A DNA stretch of 64,000 nucleotides from Sphingopyxis sp. H050 (lineage in GTDB: Bacteria > Pseudomonadota > Alphaproteobacteria > Sphingomonadales > Sphingomonadaceae), in contig NZ_LNRZ01000003.1 of NCBI RefSeq assembly GCF_001468265.1, positions 1 to 64,000 of the forward strand. The letters run 5' to 3'. Each line of letters opens with the position of its first letter. Position 1 is the stretch's first letter. The notes beneath the pieces are model-generated. The model was not told where the DNA came from. It ran no database searches and worked only from the letters and a program-made list of their open reading frames with translations. Position numbers and translations under genes: made by a program. Shown here piece by piece: positions 42,151 through 50,371 of the stretch.

Positions 42151-42972
42151 ATGACTGTCATCAACACCAATGTGAGCGCGCTCCGCGCCCAGAACAGCTC
42201 GCGTGTTGCCGAGCGCATGCAGTCGCAGGCGATGGAACGCCTGTCGTCGGGCAAGCGCATCAACAGCGCCAAGGACGACGCCGCCGGCCTCGCCGTCGCG
42301 ACCCGCATGAATGCCGCTTCGAAGGGCTTCTCGCAGGCGATCCGTAACGCCAACGACGGCATTTCGCTCGCGCAGACTGCCGACAGCGGCGCCGCCAGCA
42401 TCTCGGACATCCTCGTCCGCATGCGTGAACTGGCGATGCAGGCGTCGAACGGCACGCTCGCCGACGCCGACCGCGCGCTGGTGCAGAAGGAAGTCACCGC
42501 GCTGATCTCGCAGATCGGCGACATCACGACGCAGACGACCTTCAACGGCAACAAGCTGCTCGACGGCAGCGTGGCGGCCGGCTTCGATATCCAGACGGGT
42601 ATCAACGCCACCGAAGTCGTGAATATCACGATCGGCAACCTCACGGCCACGACGCTTGGCGTCAACGCCCTGTCGGTCGCGACCGCTGCCGGCGCCAGCG
42701 GCGCCTTGGCGACGCTCGACACCGCGATCACCACGGTTGCCGGCGAACGCGCCAACCTCGGTGCGCAGCAGAACCGCCTGACCTCGGCGGTCGACAACCT
42801 CGCATCGCGCGTCACCAACCTCGACGAATCGCGCTCGCGCATCGAAGACACCGACTTCTCGGCGGAATCGACGAAGCTGGCCGCTGCGCAGATCCTGTCG
42901 CAGGCATCGACCGCGATGCTCGCGCAGGCGAACCAGAGCGCCCAGGGCGTGATGAACCTGCTTCGCGGCTAA
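42151..42972 (+). CDS. fliC: Flagellin
   Basis: Flagellin builds the filament. The 273-residue protein is the short alphaproteobacterial form with only D0 and D1: the N-terminal [40 protein letters not shown] and [20 protein letters not shown], and the C-terminal [20 protein letters not shown] then [20 protein letters not shown] and [21 protein letters not shown] precedes the start. A sigma-28 promoter lies upstream and a strong terminator downstream. It is the only flagellin gene in the window. Confidence 0.97.
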   Translation: MTVINTNVSALRAQNSSRVAERMQSQAMERLSSGKRINSAKDDAAGLAVATRMNAASKGFSQAIRNANDGISLAQTADSGAASISDILVRMRELAMQASNGTLADADRALVQKEVTALISQIGDITTQTTFNGNKLLDGSVAAGFDIQTGINATEVVNITIGNLTATTLGVNALSVATAAGASGALATLDTAITTVAGERANLGAQQNRLTSAVDNLASRVTNLDESRSRIEDTDFSAESTKLAAAQILSQASTAMLAQANQSAQGVMNLLRG

Positions 42973-43032
42973 GCGATAAGGGTCGCAAACAAGTTCAGGC
43001 ACTATTTGGTTGGTCCCTTTAATGCCTGATCG

Positions 43033-43070
43033 GACGCCCCGGCTCCCCACAGCCGGGGCGTCTTTATATT
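43033..43070 (+). terminator. Rho-independent terminator of fliC
   Basis: GACGCCCCGGCT and AGCCGGGGCGTC form a perfect 12-base stem around CCCCAC, followed by TTTATATT. This is a strong intrinsic terminator 60 bases after the fliC stop. Confidence 0.93.
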
Positions 43071-43137
43071 CTGTTTCGGGGTTGCCGAACAGGCGCGGTT
43101 CCAGCCCGCTCCCCGCGTGAGCCGGGACAAGACCTCC

Positions 43138-46100
43138 TCAATGAAAATCCCGCGACTTGGGCAGGATGCGGACATTGCGCGGATGGCCGTGCCGCTGGGC
43201 ATAATCGCCCTCCGACCGCCCGCGCGGCACCTGCGGATGCTTGACCTCGTCGGCGCGGCAAAGGTCGGGTTCGAAGCGGCGGTCGCTGCCTAAAGCATCG
43301 AGCATCGCGGTGCGATCGACGATCCGCGTCGCCATCAGGTGGAGGACGCCCTCCTTGCTGCGCTGCACCTCGCCTTCGGCGAGCATCAGCCGCGACGCCA
43401 TCACGGCGCGGCGATAGCGTTCGAAATGGCGCGCCCACAGCAATATGTTGACGACCCCGCCCTCGTCCTCGAGCGTGATGAAGATCGCATTGCCCTTGCC
43501 CGGCCGCTGGCGGATCAGCACGACCCCCGCGGTGCGTACGACCGACCCGTTCTTCGCCGCCGCGACCTCGCTGGCGCTCAATATGCCCTCGCGCGCGAGG
43601 TCGGCGCGCAGGAACGCCATCGGATGCCCTTTCAGCGACAGCCGCGTCGTCTGGTAATCGGTGAGCACATGCTCGACCATCGGGGTCGGCGGCAGAGCGG
43701 CATCTTCCTCGAAGCCCAGCTCTTTCGCCTCGGCCGCGCCGAACAGCGGCAACACGCCCTGCCGCACCCGCCGCGCATCCCACAGCGCCGGCCGCCGGTC
43801 GAGCCCCATCGACCGGCACGCGTCGGCATCGGCGATCAGCCGCAGGGCGCGCGACGGCAGGTTGGCCCGCCGCGCGAGTTCTTCGATCGAGGCGAAAGGA
43901 ACGGTGCCGCGGGCATCGGCGATCGCCTTCGCCCACTCCTCGCGAAACCCGTCGATCTGCCGGAAGCCGAGCCGCAGCGCGAGACTGCCGTCGCCGCGCC
44001 GCTCGAGGCTGTTGTCCCAACCGCTCGCATTGACGTCGACCGCGCGCACCTCGACGCCATGCCCCTGCGCGTCGCGCACAAGCTGCGCGGGGGCGTAGAA
44101 GCCCATCGGCTGCGAATTGAGGATGCCGCAGGCGAAGACGGCGGGGTGGTAATGCTTGATCCATGACGAAACGTAGACGAGGCGCGCAAAGGATTGGGCA
44201 TGGCTCTCGGGAAAGCCGTAGCTGCCGAAGCCCTCGATCTGTTTGAAACAGCGTTCGGCGAAATCCTGCTTGTATCCGCGTGTGACCATCCCCCCGACCA
44301 TCTTCTCGCGGAAATTGTCGATCGTGCCGACATTCCGAAAGGTCGCCATGGCGCGGCGCAGGCCGTTGGCTTCTTCGGGTGTGAAGCCGGCTGCCGTGAT
44401 CGCCAAACTCATCGCCTGCTCTTGAAACAGCGGCACACCAAAGGTGTCGCCCAGAACTTCGCGCAATTCATTGGGATCATGGGGCGGAGCGGGAGAAGGG
44501 TATTCGACTTCCTCCTCCCCGTTGCGGCGGCGCAGATAGGGATGCACCATGTCGCCCTCGATCGGTCCGGGACGCACGATCGCGACCTGCACGACCAGAT
44601 CGTAAAGTTTCCGGGGCCGCAGGCGCGGGAGCATATTGATCTGCGCGCGGCTTTCGACCTGAAAGACGCCGATACTGTCGCCCCTGCACAGCATGTCGTA
44701 AACGGCCGGATCTTTGGAATCGATGTCGAGCTCCAGCGTGTGGTCGCCCAGCCCATGTTCGCGCATCAGGTCGTAGCATTTGCGGATGCAGGTCAGCATG
44801 CCGAGTGCGAGCACATCCACTTTCATCAGACCAAGCGCGTCGATGTCATCCTTGTCCCATTCGATGAAGGTGCGGTCCTCCATCGCGGCGTTGTGAATCG
44901 GGACCAGCTCGTCGAGCCGGCCTTCGGTAAGCACGAAGCCGCCGACATGCTGGGACAAATGGCGCGGGGCTTTCAGCAGTTCGCCGACGAAGCGATGGAG
45001 ACGTTCGATCTCGCCATTATGCGGGTCAAGCCCTGCCTCGACCATCCGTTCGACCGGCACCTCGTCCCCCCAGCTTCCCCAACTCGTGTCGGCGAGCCGC
45101 GCCGTGACATCTTCGCTGAGCCCCAGCGCTTTGCCGACCTCGCGGATCGTGCTGCGCGGGCGATAGTGGATGACGGTTGCGGCGATCGCGGCGCGATCGC
45201 GGGTGTAGCGGTCGTAAATATACTGAATGACCTCCTCGCGCCGCTCATGTTCGAAATCGACGTCGATGTCGGGGGGTTCGTCACGCTCGGCGGAGACGAA
45301 GCGTGAGAAGAGCAGCTTGTGCTCGTCCGGATCGACCGAGGTGACGCCGAGCAGAAAACAGACGATCGAATTGGCGGCCGATCCGCGCCCCTGACACAGG
45401 ATCGGCGGCTCCTGCGCGCGTGCGAAGCGGACGAGATCGTAAACGGTCAGGAAATAATAGACATAGTTCCGCCTCCGGATCAGGCGGAGTTCGTTGCCGA
45501 TCATCTTGCGGATTTTGGGCTTCAGCGGCGCGCCATAGCGTTTCTCCGCCGCCGTTTTCACCAGATGATGGAGATAGTTGAAAGGTTTCCAGCCCGGCGG
45601 CACCGGCTCGTGCGGATATTCGTAGCGAAGGTCGTTGAGGTCGAACTTGATGCGGGCGAGCAGTTTGGTGCCGGCGTCAATCGCCTTCGGGCTTTGTGCG
45701 AACAGCCGCCTCATTTCGGCGGGCGCTTTCAGGTGGCGTTCGCCATTGGCGCGCAGCAGTTTGCCTGCCTTCTGAACAGTCACGCCTTCGCGGATGCAGG
45801 TCACGACATCGTGAAGCGGACGGTTGGCAGGAGTGGCATATAAGGCGTCATTGGTGGCGAGCAGTGGCACGTTGGTGACGGCCGACAGGCGTTGCAGCTC
45901 TACCAAGCGCCGGGCGTCAGACCCTGATTGCGGCATCGTCGCTGCCAGCCACACCGACTTTGGCCGTACCCGTTTGAGGGTATGGAGTAATGCTTCGTCG
46001 CCTTCCATCGCGATTAATAGCAGATCCTCGCAATGGTCGAGGAGGTCGCCCAGTTCGAGAATACACTCGCCCTTCTGCGCGCGCAGATTTCCGGTCGACA

Positions 46101-46440
46101 GGAGGCGGGTCAGGCGGCCCCAGCCATGGCGGCTTACCGGATAGGCCACGATGTCTGGCGTGCCATCGGCGAAGACGAGCCTTGCACCGACCACCAGCCG
46201 GAATCCCTCGACCATCTCGGGCCTCTTGACCTGCTGGTCCTTTAGGAAGGCCCATGCCCGCACCACCCCCGCGACGCTGTTGCGGTCGGCGATGCCGATG
46301 CCGGTCATGCCGAGCGCCAGCGCCTCCGCGACCATCTCGGCGGGATGCGAGGCGCCGCGCAGGAAGCTGTAGTTGGTCGCGGCGACCAGTTCGGCGAAGC
46401 CGGGATCGGGCGGCAGCTCGGGGGCGGGCGCTTCGGTCAT
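43138..46440 (-). CDS. dnaE2: Error-prone DNA polymerase DnaE2 (ImuC)
   Basis: This is a C-family polymerase alpha-subunit homologue for SOS mutagenesis across lesions. The 1100-residue protein has an N-terminal PHP domain with the DnaE2 form TNYSFLRGASHPAEM, the palm with GRGSAANS (351-358) and the catalytic DIDVDF (391-396), and a C-terminal OB fold (VRTAGVVLIRQRPGKGNAIF). The start at 46440 (MTEAPAPELP) overlaps the imuB stop in ATGA. It is last in an imuA-imuB-dnaE2 operon under a LexA-type box. Confidence 0.96.
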   Translation of the reverse strand: MTEAPAPELPPDPGFAELVAATNYSFLRGASHPAEMVAEALALGMTGIGIADRNSVAGVVRAWAFLKDQQVKRPEMVEGFRLVVGARLVFADGTPDIVAYPVSRHGWGRLTRLLSTGNLRAQKGECILELGDLLDHCEDLLLIAMEGDEALLHTLKRVRPKSVWLAATMPQSGSDARRLVELQRLSAVTNVPLLATNDALYATPANRPLHDVVTCIREGVTVQKAGKLLRANGERHLKAPAEMRRLFAQSPKAIDAGTKLLARIKFDLNDLRYEYPHEPVPPGWKPFNYLHHLVKTAAEKRYGAPLKPKIRKMIGNELRLIRRRNYVYYFLTVYDLVRFARAQEPPILCQGRGSAANSIVCFLLGVTSVDPDEHKLLFSRFVSAERDEPPDIDVDFEHERREEVIQYIYDRYTRDRAAIAATVIHYRPRSTIREVGKALGLSEDVTARLADTSWGSWGDEVPVERMVEAGLDPHNGEIERLHRFVGELLKAPRHLSQHVGGFVLTEGRLDELVPIHNAAMEDRTFIEWDKDDIDALGLMKVDVLALGMLTCIRKCYDLMREHGLGDHTLELDIDSKDPAVYDMLCRGDSIGVFQVESRAQINMLPRLRPRKLYDLVVQVAIVRPGPIEGDMVHPYLRRRNGEEEVEYPSPAPPHDPNELREVLGDTFGVPLFQEQAMSLAITAAGFTPEEANGLRRAMATFRNVGTIDNFREKMVGGMVTRGYKQDFAERCFKQIEGFGSYGFPESHAQSFARLVYVSSWIKHYHPAVFACGILNSQPMGFYAPAQLVRDAQGHGVEVRAVDVNASGWDNSLERRGDGSLALRLGFRQIDGFREEWAKAIADARGTVPFASIEELARRANLPSRALRLIADADACRSMGLDRRPALWDARRVRQGVLPLFGAAEAKELGFEEDAALPPTPMVEHVLTDYQTTRLSLKGHPMAFLRADLAREGILSASEVAAAKNGSVVRTAGVVLIRQRPGKGNAIFITLEDEGGVVNILLWARHFERYRRAVMASRLMLAEGEVQRSKEGVLHLMATRIVDRTAMLDALGSDRRFEPDLCRADEVKHPQVPRGRSEGDYAQRHGHPRNVRILPKSRDFH

Positions 46441-47987
46441 GCGAACACCCCGTGGATATACCAGCGCGGGTCGGGCTTTTCGTCGTAGAGGCCGTGGCGG
46501 AAGAGCCAGTAGCGGCGGCCCTGGACGTCCTCGACGCGGTAATAGTCGCGCGTCAGCCCGCCATTGTCGCGGCGGCGCCACCATTCGGCGGCGATGCGCT
46601 CAGGGCCTTCGTAGCGGCGCACCGCATGCGTCGCGCGGCGCCAGCGGAACTGGTGCGGCGGGCCGTCGGGAACCTCGGCGATGACCTCGATCGGCTGCGG
46701 CGGGTCGAACAGGTGAAAGGGGCGCATCGGCGGCTCGCCGGGATCGGGGGTCTGCCAAGGGAGCGGGGCCGGGGCGTCGATCGCGGGGAGGGCGAGCTGC
46801 GCCTGCTCGGGGATATGCGTGTCCTCGGCCATCAATTTTTTGACACGCCGCCGCCCGAGCCGCGTCGTCATCCGGTCGACGAGCTCGTCCATCGCCGCTT
46901 CACGGACTTCCCCGCCTTCGAGTTTCAGCTGAGTCGCGCCGAGCGCGTCGAGGCGCGGGACGGCGAGGCGGATCATGTCGAAGCCGAAGCCGGGATCGAG
47001 CGGGTCGGCGAGGCCGTCCATCCGTTCGGCGAACAGGCGCATGACGAGACCGGTGTCGCGCGTCGCATGGCCGGTTTCGACGTCGATGCTGCGCGCCAGC
47101 CCGTCGCTGCGAAAGAAGGTCGCGCGGAAATGGCGGCCGCCCTTGCCGCGTTCGGCAAGGTCCGCGATCGCTTCCTCGGCGAGTTCGGCGAGCACCCTGG
47201 TCGCATGCGCGGTGCTGCCGATCGGTTCGGCGAAGCGGCGCTCGGCCGCGACGGGGGGCGGCGCGATGCGCGGGTCGAGCGGGCTCGGCGCGTCGCCCAA
47301 TATCCGTCGCAGCGCCATCGCCGCACCGGCGCCGAAGCGCGCGGCGATATTCGCCATCGGGCGGCTTGCCAGATCGCCGATCGTCTTGAGGCCGGCGCGG
47401 ACGAGCGCGGTCGTCGCCTCGGGTTCGAGCTCCAGGGCGAGTACCGGCAGCCGGCGGACCGCACCGGCTTCGTCGGGCGCGGGGCGCGTTTGATAGCGCG
47501 CGAGCGCGCGCGCCGCGTCGGCGGTCGGACCGAACGCGTGACGGACGGTCATGCCGAGCCGCGACAGCCGCAACTCGGCATCGGCGATCAGGCCCGCCTC
47601 GCCACCCACCAGATGCTCGGCCCCTGCGATGTCGAGGATCAGCCCGTCGGGGGCATCGAGCGCGACGAGCGGCGTGTAGCGATTGCACCCCAGGGCGAGG
47701 CGGTCGAGCCAGGCGTGGTCGGCGACCGGATCGTGCTGGACCGTGATCAGCTTTGGAAGCTGCGCGCGGGCATCGGCCAGCGGCATGCCGACGCGGAGTC
47801 CGGCCGCCTGCGCGTGTGCGTCGACGCTCGCGATGCGCAGCGCGCCGCGCTGCTTCTCGGCAAAGGCCAGCGGGGCGTCAGGCCGCCGCGGCGCCGTGCG
47901 ACAGAGCCGCTCGGCGGGCAGGTACGGGAAGAAGAGCGCCAGATAGCGCCGGCTCGCCCCGATTTTGGCCGAATCTTTGTTCGTCAT
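46437..47987 (-). CDS. imuB: Y-family polymerase-like protein ImuB
   Basis: ImuB is a catalytically inactive Y-family homologue that tethers DnaE2 and ImuA to the beta clamp. The 516-residue protein opens with RYLALFFPYLPAERLCRTAP, has the Y-family fold (DGLILDIAGAEHLVGGEAGL, LRLSRLGMTVRHAFGPTADA) and a C-terminal DUF6504-like tail (RDYYRVEDVQGRRYWLFRHG). The start at 47987 places it about 110 bases inside imuA, which the core domain requires. Confidence 0.9.
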   Translation of the reverse strand: MTNKDSAKIGASRRYLALFFPYLPAERLCRTAPRRPDAPLAFAEKQRGALRIASVDAHAQAAGLRVGMPLADARAQLPKLITVQHDPVADHAWLDRLALGCNRYTPLVALDAPDGLILDIAGAEHLVGGEAGLIADAELRLSRLGMTVRHAFGPTADAARALARYQTRPAPDEAGAVRRLPVLALELEPEATTALVRAGLKTIGDLASRPMANIAARFGAGAAMALRRILGDAPSPLDPRIAPPPVAAERRFAEPIGSTAHATRVLAELAEEAIADLAERGKGGRHFRATFFRSDGLARSIDVETGHATRDTGLVMRLFAERMDGLADPLDPGFGFDMIRLAVPRLDALGATQLKLEGGEVREAAMDELVDRMTTRLGRRRVKKLMAEDTHIPEQAQLALPAIDAPAPLPWQTPDPGEPPMRPFHLFDPPQPIEVIAEVPDGPPHQFRWRRATHAVRRYEGPERIAAEWWRRRDNGGLTRDYYRVEDVQGRRYWLFRHGLYDEKPDPRWYIHGVFA

Positions 47988-48678
47988 GCTTCCAGTCCAG
48001 TCGCCAGCGGCCGCCCGCGGGGCCGGCGCGCCAACGCAAGAGTTCAAGGTCGAAGGCAGGCGCGCCGGGCGCATTGGCCTCGAGCGGGCGCGACGCGGCG
48101 GCGGCGACGCTCCAGCGCGTCTCGGCGACGCTCGGTGCCGGCACGGCGTTGAGGCGCAGCATCAGCAGGATCGTCCCCGCATCGCGCGCGCCGAGCGCGA
48201 GGCGGCGGCCAGCGGTCAGGTCGAGCAGGGGGAATTTCCCCCAGCTTTCGACGATCACCGCCGCGGATCCGGCGCAGCGGATCGCGTCGTTCGCGCAGGC
48301 GAGCAGCAGCTTGGGATCGGGGGTCTCGACAAGGAGCAGCCGGTCGGGATCGCCGCCGAGTTCGGCGATACCGGGGGCATAGATATGCCCGGCGCGGCCT
48401 GCGGCGTCGGCGGTGCGCAGCCAGATGAGCGGCGCCTGGCCGGGAGTGCGGAGCGCGAGCAGCGCGGCGAAGGCCGCGGCGCTCGTCCCGTCGAGCGCGT
48501 CGGCCGCGTAAAATTCATGTGTCTTGCCGATCGCGAGCCCGCCGCCGACCGCCGCGTCGAACCCCGCGTGCCCGCTCGCCAGCCAGCCCTCGGCCGGGTG
48601 GCTTGCCTGACCACCATCGGCGGCCAGCCGGGCGATATGCTGGCGCAGCCCGGCGAGAGATTGGGACGACTCGTGCAT
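47878..48678 (-). CDS. imuA: SOS mutagenesis protein ImuA
   Basis: ImuA is a RecA-like ATPase-fold protein needed for DnaE2 mutagenesis. The 266-residue protein has SGHAGFDAAVGGGLAIGKTH near the N-terminus in place of a full Walker A, HEFYAADALDGTSAAAFAAL, and later VIVESWGKFPLLDLTAGRRL and AGTILLMLRLNAVPAPSVAE. The ATG at 48678 has AGGA just upstream, inside the SOS box. Its last 110 bases overlap imuB in another frame. Confidence 0.9.
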   Translation of the reverse strand: MHESSQSLAGLRQHIARLAADGGQASHPAEGWLASGHAGFDAAVGGGLAIGKTHEFYAADALDGTSAAAFAALLALRTPGQAPLIWLRTADAAGRAGHIYAPGIAELGGDPDRLLLVETPDPKLLLACANDAIRCAGSAAVIVESWGKFPLLDLTAGRRLALGARDAGTILLMLRLNAVPAPSVAETRWSVAAAASRPLEANAPGAPAFDLELLRWRAGPAGGRWRLDWKHDEQRFGQNRGEPALSGALLPVPARRAALSHGAAAA

Positions 48679-48682
48679 CTTT

Positions 48683-48697
48683 GTTCCTGATTTGTTC
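48683..48697 (-). promoter_or_regulatory. LexA (SOS) box of imuA-imuB-dnaE2
   Basis: GTTC-CTGATTT-GTTC is an exact match to the alphaproteobacterial LexA site GTTC-N7-GTTC (GAAC-N7-GAAC on the coding strand). It ends five bases before the imuA ATG, so LexA would cover the ribosome site and probably the transcription start. Confidence 0.88.
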
Positions 48698-48751
48698 TAT
48701 TAGCGCGCGAGCGGGGGCCATTGTCAAGACATGCGGCGTTGTGCCGATTTA

Positions 48752-48900
48752 TCTCACACAAAGAGGGCATCTGCGCTCGCATGTTTCGCATCATGAACGC
48801 GCCGTGGCCGATTTGGCGGGACGAAGTCCGGCCCATGTCGTCAAGCGGCGATAAGACCATGCTGCGGCGGGAACTGCCCTCTTTGTGCTTTTGTGTGAGA
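48752..48900. repeat. Inverted repeat of about 150 bases between imuA and the efflux operon
   Basis: TCTCACACAAAGAGGGCA (48752-48769) is mirrored by TGCCCTCTTTGTG at 48875-48887 and TGTGAGA-ending sequence to 48900. The right arm has an extra eight bases, CTTTTGTG, that look like a slippage copy. About 105 unpaired bases lie between the arms. No protein is encoded. It may be a small non-autonomous element or part of a family of intergenic repeats. Confidence 0.55.
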
Positions 48901-48955
48901 TTTTCCGAGAACGGGCCTTGCGGCCAAGGATCTTCGCGCCTTCGCGTGAAATATT

Positions 48956-50371
48956 CTAGCGCACCGCCGCTTCAGACCCGGCGCCGCTATCCCCACCCAG
49001 CGCGCGGAACAGCGCGATTCGGGTGCTGACCAACAGCAGCTGCGTCCCGATCTCGCTCCGCCGCGCCGAATAGAGGCTGCGCTGGGCGTCGAGGCTGGCG
49101 AGGAAGCTGTCGACGCCGCCCTTGTAGCGCGCGTCGGTGAGCATCGCGGTGTCGGCTGCCGCCGAGGTGTTGGCCGCGGCGGCGCGGACCCGCTCCGCAA
49201 TCGTCCCCTGCACCGCGAGCGCGTCGGCGACCTCGCGGAAGGCGGTCTGGATCGCGCCTTCATAGCTCGCGAGCGCGGCGTCGCGCTGCGCCTTGGTGAC
49301 ATCGACCCCGGCCCGGCGGCCGCCGAAATCGAAAATCGTCGCGCTGGCGTCGCCGCCGACCGAATAGTTGAACGATCCGCCGTCGAACAGGCTCGACAGG
49401 GCATCGCTCGCAAAGCCGAGCAGCCCGGTGAGCGATATCCGCGGGAACAGGGCCGCGCGGGCGACGCCGATGTCGGCATCGGCGGCGCGCAGGCGATATT
49501 CGGCCTCGATCACGTCGGGACGGCGGAGCAGGATTTCGGAGCTGACCCCGGCGGGAAGCTGGACGATTCCCGGCGTCACCTCGGCAAGGCCGGCAGGAAG
49601 CTGCGCCCGGTCGAACTCGGCGCCGACGAGCAAGCGGATCAGATTCTCGTCCTGCGCGAGCAGGGTCTTCTGCTGGGCGATCGAATCCTCGGCGGTGGCG
49701 AGAATCTGTTCGGCCTGGCGCAGGTCGGTGCGCGGGGCGACGCCGCCGTCGAGCCGCGCCTTGGTGAGGCGCACGCTTTCGCGGGCATTGGCGGCGGTGT
49801 CCTCGGCGATCTTGAGGAGGTCGCGGTCGGCGCCATAGGTAGCCCAGGCGCTCGCAAGGTCGGCGATCAGCGCGAGGCGGACGGTGCGCGAGGCGGCCTC
49901 GGTCGCGAGCGCGCGGTTGCGGTCGGATTCGGCGGCGTTGGCGAGGCGGCCGAACAGGTCGAGCTCGAACGCCGTGATCCCACCGCGCAGCGAGAAATCG
50001 CCGCCGCCGCCCCCACTGCTGCTTCCCCTGCTACCATTGTCCGAATAGCCCGCGCCGGCGCTGACCCCGAGTTCGGGGAATTGCCCCGCGCGGCTGACGC
50101 GCGCCTGCGCCCGCGCGGCGGCAAGGTTGGCATAGGCGACGCGAAGATCGCGGTTGTTGACGAGCGCCTGCTCGACCAGCGCCTGCAGCCGCGCGTCGGT
50201 GAACACCGTCCTGAACGACAGGAGCGGCAGCGCCGCCTCGCTCTGGAGCAGATAGGCGTCGCCAACCGGCCAGCTTTGCGGCACCGGCGGCGTCGGCAGC
50301 ACGGTCTTGGGGGCGAGCGAACAGCTGGCGAGCAGCAAGGGCGCGGCGATCAGGAGTGGGGCGCGTTTCAT
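48956..50371 (-). CDS. RND efflux outer-membrane factor (OprM/NodT family)
   Basis: This is the outer-membrane channel of a tripartite pump. The 471-residue protein is a lipoprotein (LLLASCSLAP lipobox near residue 17) with two OEP repeats: LVEQALVNNRDLRVAYANLA, ARVSRAGQFPELGVSAGAGY, then EYRLRAADADIGVARAALFP followed by RISLTGLLGFASDALSSLF. It is the last gene of the efflux operon; its start overlaps the stop of the permease gene. The substrates cannot be read. Confidence 0.92.
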   Translation of the reverse strand: MKRAPLLIAAPLLLASCSLAPKTVLPTPPVPQSWPVGDAYLLQSEAALPLLSFRTVFTDARLQALVEQALVNNRDLRVAYANLAAARAQARVSRAGQFPELGVSAGAGYSDNGSRGSSSGGGGGDFSLRGGITAFELDLFGRLANAAESDRNRALATEAASRTVRLALIADLASAWATYGADRDLLKIAEDTAANARESVRLTKARLDGGVAPRTDLRQAEQILATAEDSIAQQKTLLAQDENLIRLLVGAEFDRAQLPAGLAEVTPGIVQLPAGVSSEILLRRPDVIEAEYRLRAADADIGVARAALFPRISLTGLLGFASDALSSLFDGGSFNYSVGGDASATIFDFGGRRAGVDVTKAQRDAALASYEGAIQTAFREVADALAVQGTIAERVRAAAANTSAAADTAMLTDARYKGGVDSFLASLDAQRSLYSARRSEIGTQLLLVSTRIALFRALGGDSGAGSEAAVR

